From Paenibacillus sp. GSMTC-2017 (lineage in GTDB: Bacteria; Bacillota; Bacilli; Paenibacillales; Paenibacillaceae): a DNA stretch of 64,000 nucleotides. The translations under genes and the position numbers were made by a program. The stretch is taken from NCBI RefSeq assembly GCF_016019935.1, contig NZ_JAECMT010000001.1, positions 558,022 through 622,021 on the forward strand, written 5' to 3'. The notes beneath the pieces were generated by a model that was given only the letters and a program-made list of their open reading frames with translations, was not told the origin of the DNA and searched no databases. Shown in pieces: positions 32,329-41,550 of the stretch. Positions within the stretch are counted from its first letter, which is position 1, and the number at the start of each line of letters is the position of its first letter.

Positions 32329-33873
32329 TTATTTATCAGAATGCCTTTGAGAAGGCGGCCTCTTAGCATTGCGCTGCCGCCGTGAATTGCGGGGATTAAG
32401 CTCTAGTGGCCTAAACATAATTGCCCACCAAGGAATTCGAACGAACACATCATGCCATAATCCGTTGCCTTTCGTACCCGGTGCCATAGGCGACATATAG
32501 GGAACCCCAAATGAACGAAGCGATACGAGATGAACAAGCATAAACATAACCGAAACAAAAATACCGAAAAAACCGAACATTCCCGCCATTAACATAAATC
32601 CAAAGCGAATAATGCGAGATGTAGCAGCCATATTGAACTCTGGCATAACAAAGTTGGATATTGCTGTAAACGAAACGACGATAACCATGCCTGCCGATAC
32701 AATTCCCGCTTGTACGGCAGATTGCCCCAATACGAGCGCTCCAACGATTGATATTGCAGGTCCGATTGCCCGCGGCATTCGCAGTCCAGCTTCTCGCAGT
32801 ACTTCGAAGGTCATCTCCATTAGTAGCGCTTCAATTAGTCCCGGGAATGGGACACCCTCGCGTTGTGCGGCAAGACTGATAAGAAGAGTTGTAGGCAACA
32901 TCTCTTGGTGATAAGTAGTAACTGCAATATAGAGTGCAGGAAGCAACATCGATACAACATAGGCCACATATCGAATGATGCGGACAAAAGTGGCAATATC
33001 GAATCGTTGATAATAATCTTCTGCGGATTGAAAGAAACTGAAAAATGTCGTTGGAGCAATTAGCGCCATCGGTGTACCATCCACCAAAATAGCTACCCTT
33101 CCCTCTAACAATGACGCCGAAATCGTATCTGGTCGCTCGGTGTTTAATAGTGTAGGAAAAAGCGTAAACGTTTCGTCTTGAATAAACTCTTCGATATAGC
33201 CGCTCTCTAGCACTCCGTCAATATCGATAGCAGCAAGTCTGCGGTATACCTCTCTTACAATTCCTTCATCAGCAACGCCATTTAAGTACATTACCGCTAC
33301 ATTCGAATGTGTTTGCGTGCCGATCTTATGCATTTGCACATGTAAATCTGGCGAGCGAATAATGCGTCTAACAAGACTAATATTTGTATGAACGTCCTCT
33401 ACGAGACCTTGCTGCGGTCCACGAATAACCGTTTGTGTTTGCGGAATATTTACTGCCCTTTGATTGCCTCCGTTAACATCGGCCATAAGTGCAACTGTAC
33501 TGCCCTCCGCTAAAATGAGGCAAAACCCATCTGTCATAAACTGAAGAGCCTCTTCTAGTGTAGCTACACTTCTTACTCCCCCTACCGAAACGACGCACGC
33601 ACGAAATGACTCGATCAATTGGTCGCCCTTTTCACCTCTATGGGGGGACAGTTTAAGTGACATTAACGGTTCGAGCACACTGTTGTTAATAAAATCCGCA
33701 TTGACTAGTCCATCAATATAAAGTAACCCCAGCTCACGCCTCGGGGCAGCATCACTCTGAAATAATCGAATAACAAGATCACAGCTTCCGCCGAACCTTT
33801 TATGTATCGTATCCGTATTCGCCTTCAGCGATGGGCTAAGCGGCGTTAATGTCGGCTTCTTTGTTTGACTCAT
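32329..33873 (-). CDS. spore germination protein, GerAA/GerKA-like
   Basis: Protein of 514 aa. The soluble N-terminal half shows the family motifs CDLVIRLFQS, LLYIDGLVN and RGPQQGLVEDVHTNISLVRRII. The C-terminal half has membrane helices (YVAYVVSMLLPALYIAVTTY with HQEMLPTTLL, GAPFPGLIEALLMEMTFEVLREAG-like segment, RFGFMLMAGMFGFFGIFV). It is the A subunit, which oligomerises into an ion channel. It heads the operon; the C-subunit gene starts 18 nt after its stop. Confidence 0.92.
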   Translation of the reverse strand: MSQTKKPTLTPLSPSLKANTDTIHKRFGGSCDLVIRLFQSDAAPRRELGLLYIDGLVNADFINNSVLEPLMSLKLSPHRGEKGDQLIESFRACVVSVGGVRSVATLEEALQFMTDGFCLILAEGSTVALMADVNGGNQRAVNIPQTQTVIRGPQQGLVEDVHTNISLVRRIIRSPDLHVQMHKIGTQTHSNVAVMYLNGVADEGIVREVYRRLAAIDIDGVLESGYIEEFIQDETFTLFPTLLNTERPDTISASLLEGRVAILVDGTPMALIAPTTFFSFFQSAEDYYQRFDIATFVRIIRYVAYVVSMLLPALYIAVTTYHQEMLPTTLLISLAAQREGVPFPGLIEALLMEMTFEVLREAGLRMPRAIGPAISIVGALVLGQSAVQAGIVSAGMVIVVSFTAISNFVMPEFNMAATSRIIRFGFMLMAGMFGFFGIFVSVMFMLVHLVSLRSFGVPYMSPMAPGTKGNGLWHDVFVRIPWWAIMFRPLELNPRNSRRQRNAKRPPSQRHSDK

Positions 33874-33998
33874 AGCGCACCCTCTATTTCCATGTTGCCT
33901 CTATTTTGGCGCATTATGGTTCTAAATATGTATAGCACCATCCTGTATCTCCGCTAATAGAATGATATTGACGATCAGAAATGAAGGGATGAGGCCGA

Positions 33999-35072
33999 TT
34001 GATTAGTATCAGCTTATGTATGATTGTTCGTAATGAGGAAGAAAGTTTAGGACGCTGTTTAGCCTCTGTAAGAGAAGCTGTCGATGAAATCATCATCGTA
34101 GATACAGGCTCTACAGATCGTACGAAAGAGATTGCGGCGTCTTTCGATGCTATTATCTATGACTTTAAATGGATTGATGACTTTGGCGCAGCCCGCAACT
34201 ACGCCTTCGAACGAGCAACACAATCTTATATCCTTTGGCTAGATGCAGATGATGTCGTTGAAGAAGATGATCTCTTGAAGCTAAAGGAACTTAAAGCGCA
34301 AGAGGACTTCCCCTATGACAGCGTCTCGATGAACTACAATCTCTCCTTCGATCAGGAGGGAAAACCGCTTTACAGTTTGCGTAGAAACCGTCTTGTCCGC
34401 CGTGCTTGCAACTTCCGCTGGATTGGTCCTGTGCATGAATACTTGGCTGTATATGGCAACATTCATCATAGCGATGTTGCTATAGCACATCGTAAAGAAC
34501 GGCTCTATACTGATCGCAATTTACAAATTTATTTGAAGCGTCATGAAAGCGGAGAAGTATTTTCCCCTCGCGATCAATATTATTTCGCTAATGAGCTGCG
34601 GGATCATGCCAGATATCAGGAAGCCATCGACTGGTACGAAAAATTTCTAATTTCTGGACATGGTTGGGTCGAAGACGAGATAGCCGCATGTATGAAACAG
34701 GCTGATTGCTACGGTCGCTTGGAAGAAAAAAATAAGCAGATTACCTCTTTGCTCCGCACGCTCAGTTACGATACACCAAGAGCCGAATTTTGTTGCCAGC
34801 TAGGGTCCGTATTTATCGAGCAAAAAAGATTCCCGCAAGCGATCTACTGGTTTACTATTGCTACGTTGCTTGAGAAACCAAAAGACTTGATGAGTGCAAC
34901 CGATAATGCAACTTGGACTTGGCTCCCCCATCTGCAGCTAACCGTTTGTTATGATCGTATTGGAGATAGGGAAAAAGCGATACAGCATCACAAAATTGCG
35001 AGGCACTACAATCCAAGTCATCCAAGCGTTCTGTATAACGAGAAATTTTTTAAGGGGCTTGACCTCGTATAA
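33999..35072 (+). CDS. family 2 glycosyltransferase with C-terminal TPR-like region
   Basis: Protein of 357 aa starting at TTG with GATGAGG upstream. Residues 1-120 form a GT-A domain: ISLCMIVRNEEESLGRCLASV, DEIIIVDTGSTDRTKEIA and the metal-binding WLDADDVV (DxD). Residues about 190-350 contain helical repeats (QEAIDWYEKFLISGHGWVEDE, FPQAIYWFTIATLLE, DREKAIQHHKIARHYNPSHP) of the TPR type. Such proteins occur in Bacillus and Paenibacillus as stand-alone genes; acceptor unknown. Confidence 0.87.
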   Translation: MISISLCMIVRNEEESLGRCLASVREAVDEIIIVDTGSTDRTKEIAASFDAIIYDFKWIDDFGAARNYAFERATQSYILWLDADDVVEEDDLLKLKELKAQEDFPYDSVSMNYNLSFDQEGKPLYSLRRNRLVRRACNFRWIGPVHEYLAVYGNIHHSDVAIAHRKERLYTDRNLQIYLKRHESGEVFSPRDQYYFANELRDHARYQEAIDWYEKFLISGHGWVEDEIAACMKQADCYGRLEEKNKQITSLLRTLSYDTPRAEFCCQLGSVFIEQKRFPQAIYWFTIATLLEKPKDLMSATDNATWTWLPHLQLTVCYDRIGDREKAIQHHKIARHYNPSHPSVLYNEKFFKGLDLV

Positions 35073-35103
35073 AATGCGAAGTGTGGCGTGGAGCACTAAC
35101 TCA

Positions 35104-35128
35104 GAGGCGGAATTTCCGCCTCTTTTTT
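35104..35128 (+). terminator. terminator after the glycosyltransferase
   Basis: GAGGCGGAA, one-base loop, TTCCGCCTC, then TTTTTT: a perfect 9-bp stem. Confidence 0.9.
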
Positions 35129-35164
35129 GTTTGTCAATAATACCCACTCAAAAAAGGTGGAACG

Positions 35165-35217
35165 AGAGCGTATGTTCTGTATATAATGGAGCATATAATA
35201 AAGGGAACATACATTCG
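35165..35217 (+). promoter_or_regulatory. two LexA-box-like sites and -10 boxes before the Y-family polymerase
   Basis: AGAGCGTATGTTCT (35165-35178) and GGAACATACATTCG (35204-35217) each resemble the Bacillus SOS box CGAAC-N4-GTTCG, with three to four matches per half. TATAAT occurs at 35182-35187 and 35194-35199 between them. SOS control of the polymerase is therefore plausible. Confidence 0.5.
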
Positions 35218-35244
35218 CTTTTAAGAAAAAGGGGATATGCTAAC

Positions 35245-36510
35245 ATGACCGATGAAAAAGTGATCATGCTGGCTGATTGCCAATCCTTCTATGCCTCCGT
35301 TGAGAAATCGGAGCATCCCGAGTTCCGCGATCGACCACTTGTCGTCGCAGGGGACCCGAAGCGACGTTCTGGCATTATATTAGCAGCCTGCCCTATCGCT
35401 AAGTCGTTTGGTATAACAACAGCAGAGCGACTCGGGGATTCGCTCTCGAAGTGTCCTGATCTTGTTATTATGCAGCCTCGTATGCAGCTATATATTGATA
35501 TTTCTTTAATGATTACGGGCATTTACCAATCTTTCACCGATTTGGTTGAGCCCTATTCAATAGATGAGCAATTTCTCGACGTAACCGGCTCCCTCCATCT
35601 ATACGGCACTCCTGAAGAACTCGCTTCCCTTATCCAGAAGCGGGTTAAGGCGGAGACAGGCATTCATACACGTTTCGGCATCGGGCCAAGTAAAGTGCTT
35701 GCCAAAACAGCCTGCGACAACTATGCGAAAAAAAACGATTCCGGCGTTTATGTTCTATCCAAACAAAATCTTAGCACTACGCTGTGGACGCTGCCTATCG
35801 CAAAAATGTTTATGGTTGGTAGCCGTATGACTAGGCACTTTAACGCCATGGGACTAGAAACGATTGGTCAGCTAGCCGCTACGCCACTAGAGAAACTAAA
35901 AACGATGATGCACCGCAAGCTCGGGCGCAACTCTGATATTAACGCCGAGTTGTACTGGCGTATCGCCAATGGGATCGATAACAGCCCCGTCACACCTGGC
36001 ACGCACGGAACTGCTCCTCAGACGATTGGTCATATGATGACCCTACCACGGGATTATGCCATGCTCGAGGAGATCAAGATCGTGCTGCTGGAACTGACGG
36101 AGCTTGTTTGTCAGCGTTGCCGCAGCAAAGGATACATGGGGCATGTCGTCTCTGTCGCCTGCATGGGAGCAGACTATGATCGTCCCAGCGGCTTCAGTCG
36201 TCAGATGAAGATGGAGGATCCTACTAATGTGACGAATCAGGTATTCCGATTTGTGATGCAATTGTTGCGACAACATTGGGATGGACTGCCCGTCCGTAAA
36301 GTAGGCGTAAGTCTCTCCGAGTTTAACCCGGATGACGAATACCAGCTATCTATGTTCAATCCTGATCAGGAGAAGTGGATGGCGTTAGAACGTGCAACAG
36401 ATGCCATCAAACAAAAGTATGGCGACTCAAGTATATTACGAGCGGTCTCAGCGACCCCAATAGGTCAGGCAACGGACCGGGCGAAGAAGATTGGAGGACA
36501 TTACAAATGA
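35245..36510 (+). CDS. Y-family DNA polymerase (YqjW/UvrX-like)
   Basis: Translesion polymerase of 421 aa. Catalytic motifs are MLADCQSFYASVEK (first metal Asp), YSIDEQFLDVTG (Asp-Glu pair) and a helix-hairpin-helix-like TRFGIGPSKVLAKTACDNYAKK block. The little-finger domain follows (TIGHMMTLPRDY). GGGG lies about 9 nt before ATG 35245. The next gene, a YolD-like protein, overlaps by 4 nt (ATGA), the usual arrangement of yqjW/uvrX with yolD partners. It copies damaged DNA with low fidelity; SOS-box-like sequences lie upstream. Confidence 0.9.
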   Translation: MTDEKVIMLADCQSFYASVEKSEHPEFRDRPLVVAGDPKRRSGIILAACPIAKSFGITTAERLGDSLSKCPDLVIMQPRMQLYIDISLMITGIYQSFTDLVEPYSIDEQFLDVTGSLHLYGTPEELASLIQKRVKAETGIHTRFGIGPSKVLAKTACDNYAKKNDSGVYVLSKQNLSTTLWTLPIAKMFMVGSRMTRHFNAMGLETIGQLAATPLEKLKTMMHRKLGRNSDINAELYWRIANGIDNSPVTPGTHGTAPQTIGHMMTLPRDYAMLEEIKIVLLELTELVCQRCRSKGYMGHVVSVACMGADYDRPSGFSRQMKMEDPTNVTNQVFRFVMQLLRQHWDGLPVRKVGVSLSEFNPDDEYQLSMFNPDQEKWMALERATDAIKQKYGDSSILRAVSATPIGQATDRAKKIGGHYK

Positions 36511-36839
36511 GGAAAAAGCTTGAAGGAAATGGACTTTGGGAGTCCAGCCGTATGATGTTGCCAGAGCACAAGGCCGCAATCAATAGCCAAGTAGAATCAT
36601 TAAAACGACGTAGCCGAATTGAACTGGATGAGCAAGAGTGGGAGCATGTTTCCCGCGCAGTATCCGAATCATTACTACGGCGACAACAAATTAAAGTACG
36701 TATGTTTCACCCCATCGAGCTACTCACCATCATTGGCATCGTAGATCGTGTAGATGAACTGAAAGGTCGCTTCATGGTAGACGGGGAATGGTTCCCTATT
36801 CGCGATATCGAAGGTGCCGCTTTAGAAGAATATTTGTAA
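36507..36839 (+). CDS. YolD-like protein
   Basis: Protein of 110 aa with the family core LWESSRMMLPEHKAAI and a C-terminal YolD beta-part (RMFHPIELLTIIGIVDRVDELKGRFMVDGEWFPIRDIEGA). It overlaps the polymerase stop by 4 nt. Such proteins are regarded as partners of UvrX-type polymerases, perhaps like UmuD for UmuC; that role is not proven. Confidence 0.87.
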   Translation: MRKKLEGNGLWESSRMMLPEHKAAINSQVESLKRRSRIELDEQEWEHVSRAVSESLLRRQQIKVRMFHPIELLTIIGIVDRVDELKGRFMVDGEWFPIRDIEGAALEEYL

Positions 36840-36881
36840 AACAACTCTCTCTAACCTGTTTCGTTACTTAAGCGACTCCAA

Positions 36882-36920
36882 GAGTAGCGGCTGCTACTCT
36901 CTGTTAGTTGCCGCTACTCT
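36882..36920. terminator. nested hairpin between convergent genes
   Basis: GAGTAGC-GGCT-GCTACTC forms an inner hairpin (36882-36899), and AGAGTAGCGGC can instead pair with GCCGCTACTCT about 20 nt further on. It sits between the YolD gene and the convergent DUF2515 gene and overlaps the stop of the latter. No T tract, so terminator function is uncertain. Confidence 0.45.
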
Positions 36921-38226
36921 TCCCGCGTTGTGCAGCGAGTACCGCGAGCTCCAACTTACTTAACATTAGTCCATATTCATTCGTTATTTCGAAGGTTTGT
37001 GGAAACGGAAGCGTGTGGAAATAACCTAACACCGTCTCACTGCTCAGAAACCAATCGGTCGTATCGTGGGACTCTATAGGATGATCCTTCCACGCAGACT
37101 GCAATGAAGGGCTGTAAATGGGTGAAGCCCCAGACTTAAGCCGTCCGCCAAGCAGCTTCTCCTCATAAATACGACGAGGTGGATTTTTACGAACAGAGTG
37201 GAACAATGCTGGTGAATAATCGCTTCGCGAGCCTGTATGCTTAACAGCCGCAGCGAAACATTTCGCCCCAGCAAAGACACGTGGAATACCGAACAACATG
37301 GCATACAGTCGTTTTCCAAATTCAATACGCTCATGTACATTTTGAAAATTTTCAAGGATGAGACCCGCGAGTTGTAATTGTTCGCCCGTATCCTCCCTCC
37401 CGCTGCCGTAAGGAAATAATACACCATTAAGCTGTAATAGGGACTGCAACCCAAAAAACATAGTCTGCAACACATGCTTCTCGAAGTAATCGTTACGAAC
37501 GACACGTCCTTCAATAAAATATTGTTCGTTCACGATTAGCGCCGTGGTGAGAATAGCGGAATCTCCCTCCCGCCAAAACTGGCGCCATACCGGTATCATA
37601 AAGGCCGATACACCAAAGGCAGGCAATAAATGAAACAAACTGCGGTTTTGACTACGGCTCCACTGATATAGAAGCAGCTGTGGGTAAGCATCTTGAAAGA
37701 TGAGTGCATTTGCCCGCTCCAGAAACAGAAATACATCCAGGCGCTGCGCTTCAGTTAGTAACCGTGGAAGCCATTCTCCTTGTAAATCTGTCATATTCCA
37801 TCCGCCGTTGCGGGAAACTAAATGGGCGAGCAGCGCCCAGTGCAGCTCTGGTGTGCGGAAATACACATTACGATATGCTTCGGTACGCGTTACATTGTTG
37901 CGATTCGCCTCCGTGGTCTCCATTTGGATACGCTCGATCAACATCAACTCCTCCGGCGACCAAGCCTGTAGTGCTGTGTCGGAGGCAACGACCACCTTTA
38001 CTGCCTTTATCTCAGACTCAAGCTTTAGCAAGCTCTCCGTCAATCTAGCAACAGCGGCAGGAGCAAGTTGCAATGGCTCTGCGGACTGAAGCATTTCTTT
38101 TGAAATATGACTAGCATTCCATTTGCCAATCGCATAGGCAAGCGCTTCACCAGGAAGAGAAAGTAAGTGCCCAAGCCACCCGAGCGGTCCTCCTCGGTCA
38201 TTAGGCTGCATGTTGTTATCCCCCAT
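36904..38226 (-). CDS. DUF2515 family protein (YppC-like)
   Basis: Protein of 440 aa. The recognisable core is IERIQMETTEANRNNVTRTEAYRNVYFRTPELHWALLAHLVSRNGGWNMTDLQG, split here only for reference, with WLPRLLTEAQRLDVFLFLERANALIFQDAYPQL following. This agrees with DUF2515, a Bacillaceae/Paenibacillaceae family without known function. No signal peptide; one weak hydrophobic stretch in the middle. Alone on its strand, convergent with the polymerase operon. Confidence 0.7.
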   Translation of the reverse strand: MGDNNMQPNDRGGPLGWLGHLLSLPGEALAYAIGKWNASHISKEMLQSAEPLQLAPAAVARLTESLLKLESEIKAVKVVVASDTALQAWSPEELMLIERIQMETTEANRNNVTRTEAYRNVYFRTPELHWALLAHLVSRNGGWNMTDLQGEWLPRLLTEAQRLDVFLFLERANALIFQDAYPQLLLYQWSRSQNRSLFHLLPAFGVSAFMIPVWRQFWREGDSAILTTALIVNEQYFIEGRVVRNDYFEKHVLQTMFFGLQSLLQLNGVLFPYGSGREDTGEQLQLAGLILENFQNVHERIEFGKRLYAMLFGIPRVFAGAKCFAAAVKHTGSRSDYSPALFHSVRKNPPRRIYEEKLLGGRLKSGASPIYSPSLQSAWKDHPIESHDTTDWFLSSETVLGYFHTLPFPQTFEITNEYGLMLSKLELAVLAAQRGKSSGN

Positions 38227-38422
38227 CGCGAACTCCTTCCCAAATAGAGCTTGTTGTTACCATTATCCACGTTTCCAAGCAATCGCATACAGAGAGAAAT
38301 CAATATATTCGTGCCGAAACAAGATATTGTACCCTATGCAACAGGGTGCCCTATTGCTTCTCGCAAGCACTAATGTGCAAATGTATAATAGAGATACTAC
38401 GCTTATTGAAGGAGGATCTGTG

Positions 38423-39118
38423 ATGTGCGGGCGCTACACGATAACGATCACGCTCGACGAGCTGATGGTTAGATATATGATAGATGAAACGATGGTGCCG
38501 TTTCATCGGCCTAAATATAACGTCGCTCCGAGCCAGCAAGTATTAGCCATCATTAGCGACGGCACAAGAAATAGACTAGGTGAACTTAAGTGGGGGCTTG
38601 TTCCGCCGTGGGCTGAAGATCCCAAAATAGGATTTAGTATGATCAATGCGCGTTCAGAGACAGCCGCGACAAAACCTGCATTTAGGGAGCCATTTCTTCG
38701 GAAGCGCTGTATTGTGCCTGCAGACAGTTTCTACGAATGGAAATCTACAGCACAAGGCAAACAGCCCATGCGCATAATGATGAAAAATCGCTCACTATTC
38801 AGCATGGCTGGACTGTATGAAATATGGATTTCACCTACCGGAGAAAAGCTGAGCAGTTGCACCATTCTTACAACAAAGCCCAATGAAATCGTTGCACCGA
38901 TACATGATCGAATGCCCGTCATTTTGAAACCAGAGCAAGAATCTTTATGGCTAGATCGGAAGCAACAAGATATCGCCGTTCTGTCATCGATGCTGCAGCC
39001 ATACCCGTCAGAAGCGATCGAAGCCTATCCAGTTGGAAGTGCAGTTGGGAACGTTAGCAATGATGATCCATCGCTAGTCGTCCGCCAAGAAGTGGACGAG
39101 CAGCTAGAATTATGGTGA
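38423..39118 (+). CDS. SRAP domain protein (HMCES/YedK family)
   Basis: Protein of 231 aa that forms a covalent link with abasic sites in single-stranded DNA. It starts MCGRYT, so Cys2 is the catalytic residue after Met removal. Other conserved blocks are YNVAPSQQVLAI, LGELKWGLVPPWA, MINARSETAATKPAFREPF, RKRCIVPADSFYEWK and the HDRMPVILKP block with the active-site His. GAAGGAGG lies 8 nt before the ATG. It sits close to the translesion polymerase, making a small DNA-damage cluster. Confidence 0.93.
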   Translation: MCGRYTITITLDELMVRYMIDETMVPFHRPKYNVAPSQQVLAIISDGTRNRLGELKWGLVPPWAEDPKIGFSMINARSETAATKPAFREPFLRKRCIVPADSFYEWKSTAQGKQPMRIMMKNRSLFSMAGLYEIWISPTGEKLSSCTILTTKPNEIVAPIHDRMPVILKPEQESLWLDRKQQDIAVLSSMLQPYPSEAIEAYPVGSAVGNVSNDDPSLVVRQEVDEQLELW

Positions 39119-39159
39119 GGGAATTAACACGAGAGTCAATAATAGTAGTGTGTATAGGC

Positions 39160-39684
39160 TCACAGCCAAAAAGTTGGATACTCCCGTTTCTTATCAAGAT
39201 TATTAATAAGCAGAGCAAGCAATACAATGATTAACGTTCCGACTAGTACAGGGGTAATCAAAAATGACCAACTACTTCCCGCCATAATGACGATGATAGG
39301 ATTGGCACCTGCTGGAGGATGTGTCGTTTTGGTCAACATCATGAAACCGATAGCTAAACCTACCCCAGCAGCGATAACGATCATGCCATCGCCAAAGGAA
39401 TGATACATCGTCAAACCTACAAAAGTAGCAATGAGATGACCACCAATAATGTTCCTTGGTTGTGACAAAGGTGCATCCCATAGACCAAATGCAAGAACGC
39501 AGCTCGCACCAAAAGGAGCCATAATCCACACTTCAGATGTAAGATCAGTTAATAGTGATAATGATAAAATGGCAATAAAACCACCAATTACACCGATCGC
39601 TATATTTCTCGGAAGTACTTTTAGAGGACTTCTTTTCGCCCCTCGCATCTTCATCCAATAGCTGGAGGCCTCTTGTTCATTCAT
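39160..39684 (-). CDS. HPP family membrane protein
   Basis: Protein of 174 aa with four to five transmembrane helices. The name-giving motif is present as KTTHPPAGANPII, and VWIMAPFGASCVLAFG and PRNIIGGHLIA are the other conserved blocks. Related plant and cyanobacterial proteins move nitrite. ATG 39684 with TGGAGGG upstream was chosen. Divergent from a GntR-type regulator. Confidence 0.87.
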   Translation of the reverse strand: MNEQEASSYWMKMRGAKRSPLKVLPRNIAIGVIGGFIAILSLSLLTDLTSEVWIMAPFGASCVLAFGLWDAPLSQPRNIIGGHLIATFVGLTMYHSFGDGMIVIAAGVGLAIGFMMLTKTTHPPAGANPIIVIMAGSSWSFLITPVLVGTLIIVLLALLINNLDKKREYPTFWL

Positions 39685-39806
39685 TACCTTCCCTCCAATA
39701 TTCATATTTAACTAGTTATTTAGTTATATATAATTGTATTAACGCTGTCAATACATTATGAACGCTGTATAATATAAACAGTTGAATAGGAAATGAGGTG
39801 TATGCG

Positions 39807-40775
39807 TTGGAGCAGCTTAAACAATATCTTAAAGTCGAAAACCAGTTGACGTTCAGCGTTAATACACAAATCAAGGAACAATTGAAATGGTTGATCGGTA
39901 CCGGGCAAATCGAACCCGGTGATATGCTTCCAACAGCTAGCTTGCTCGCTGATACGCTCGGACTAAATCGAAATACAGTGAATTGGGTCTATAATCAACT
40001 GCAAGATGAAGGCATCGTTACGATGCAAAGAGGCAAAGGTACGAGAGTTGCAAGCGGGAAGGGAACGGAGCTGCTGAGGAAAGAGCGTTTACCAATGAAG
40101 CGGCTTTTAAGCGCAACGATACAAGCGGCACAAGAAGAAGGGCTAAACTTGCAACAGCTTTTTATAGCAGGACTTGCTTATACGCTGCTGGACAGCAATC
40201 AGCAACTCATTGCTCAGCCTATCTTATTCATCGAATGCAGCGAGCATGATCATCCCTTCTACAGGGAAGAAATCAGGCGAGTTACAGGCCGTGAAGTTAA
40301 AACAATACTTTTGGAAACTGTAAAAATGAATGGAATAGCCGCATTTGGCACATTAACACAAGGCAGTATTATAGTTACCACATTGAACCATGCAGATGAT
40401 GTTAAGAGTCTCTTGTCCACTATCGATCAAAAGGTACATATCATTGGCGCTACTGTCGATCCCAGCATCTATCTAGCCATAGCAAAACTCCAATCGAACA
40501 CAACTATATCATTTGTTTGTTTAGGTGAAGCGGGTGGCGAATGGATGGCCCGTCGTGTGAGCGATGCTGGCCGTACTGATCTTCGTTCAGATGCATTCGG
40601 CTTAGATGACAAAGAACGATTAGAAGCAGCACTTATTCATTCTACCAAAATCTATGCATCCGAAGCCGTTTACTCTGAGCTTAAGCATCGTGCTCCACAC
40701 CAAGTTGAACTTTACCCGATGCGCCTTGAGCAAGGAAGCGAAAATCTGTTGCAGCAGTTTTTAATAAAACGTTAA
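39807..40775 (+). CDS. GntR-family transcriptional regulator
   Basis: Protein of about 322 aa. The N-terminal winged helix (residues about 20-85) has IKEQLKWLIGTGQIEPGDMLPTASLLADTLGLNRNTVNWVYNQLQDEGIV and the wing MQRGKGTRV. The C-terminal 230 residues are not an aminotransferase or UTRA domain that I recognise; they look alpha/beta with several beta-strands (HIIGATVDPSIYLAI, TTISFVCLGEAGGEW). TTG 39807 (8 nt after GAGG) is preferred to GTG 39798. It may control the divergent HPP gene. Confidence 0.83.
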   Translation: MEQLKQYLKVENQLTFSVNTQIKEQLKWLIGTGQIEPGDMLPTASLLADTLGLNRNTVNWVYNQLQDEGIVTMQRGKGTRVASGKGTELLRKERLPMKRLLSATIQAAQEEGLNLQQLFIAGLAYTLLDSNQQLIAQPILFIECSEHDHPFYREEIRRVTGREVKTILLETVKMNGIAAFGTLTQGSIIVTTLNHADDVKSLLSTIDQKVHIIGATVDPSIYLAIAKLQSNTTISFVCLGEAGGEWMARRVSDAGRTDLRSDAFGLDDKERLEAALIHSTKIYASEAVYSELKHRAPHQVELYPMRLEQGSENLLQQFLIKR

Positions 40776-40790
40776 TTTTTATCGCATAAG

Positions 40791-40817
40791 AAAAAAAGCC
40801 CACGATTTACGCGGGCT
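40791..40817 (-). terminator. terminator after the GyrI-like gene
   Basis: Minus strand AGCCCGCG, loop TAAAT, CGTGGGCT followed by TTTTTTT. The convergent regulator gene ends 15 nt beyond it. Confidence 0.82.
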
Positions 40818-40865
40818 AAATTCAAAACATATTTTTGTGATGCAGCCTTTGTTGTTCGAAGCGAC

Positions 40866-41342
40866 CTATGCTTCAAATGGCAAATAAATATGTATCACGT
40901 TCTCCTCTTGATCAAGTGAATCTATAGTCGCCCAATACTCGAAATCAAACGGCCGACAACTGCTTATATCTTTTTCCCGAATGGAATCATAGGTGTCTCC
41001 TATTTGAGATTCAGGTCCCTTATGAGTCACCTTTACATATTTACCAGCAGGTATCGTATGTTGAACTAATCCCTCAGGGATAATGGAAAATTCGCTAACT
41101 TCTACTGCAACAATGCTTACAAACGGAACATCTGGCGACCATTCGTCTTCTGAATAGACTTGAACTAAATAAATGCCATCTTCCTCAAGACGATTAGCAA
41201 TTTCATGACGTTTACTTATTAAATCCTCACGTAATTTCCCGACTATACCAGCTTCTAGATCTTCATTTAACGATACCGTTACAGTATAGCCGACCAGTTT
41301 CGTCTCATTACGCTCCAGCGTTTCGATTTGTTCAGTTGTCAT
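40866..41342 (-). CDS. GyrI-like / effector-binding domain protein
   Basis: Protein of 158 aa made only of the effector-binding fold: ETKLVGYTVTVSL near the start, IPEGLVQHTIPAGKYVKVTHKGP in the middle and RPFDFEYWATIDS with EENVIHIYLPFE at the end. Such stand-alone domains bind small hydrophobic ligands. No DNA-binding part. Ligand unknown. Confidence 0.8.
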   Translation of the reverse strand: MTTEQIETLERNETKLVGYTVTVSLNEDLEAGIVGKLREDLISKRHEIANRLEEDGIYLVQVYSEDEWSPDVPFVSIVAVEVSEFSIIPEGLVQHTIPAGKYVKVTHKGPESQIGDTYDSIREKDISSCRPFDFEYWATIDSLDQEENVIHIYLPFEA

Positions 41343-41440
41343 AATGGCACACTCCTAATTTGTAACAAAATGATAGAAAAACAAACTGTTTAAACTCGAT
41401 TATACTAGAATTTCCAAATACATCAATCGAAATCAATTAC

Positions 41441-41481
41441 AAACAAATAAGCTGGCTCCGGCAAATTACCAGAACCAGCTT
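41441..41481 (-). terminator. terminator after the carbonic anhydrase gene
   Basis: Minus strand AAGCTGGTTCTGG, loop, CCGGAGCCAGCTT followed by ATTTGTTTG, about 70 nt downstream of the stop at 41551. Confidence 0.8.
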
Positions 41482-41550
41482 GTTTCTATAAGAGTGTTAT
41501 CTATATCTCCATTAAGTTGATAGCTTGTCCCAACCGCAACCCTGTATGAG

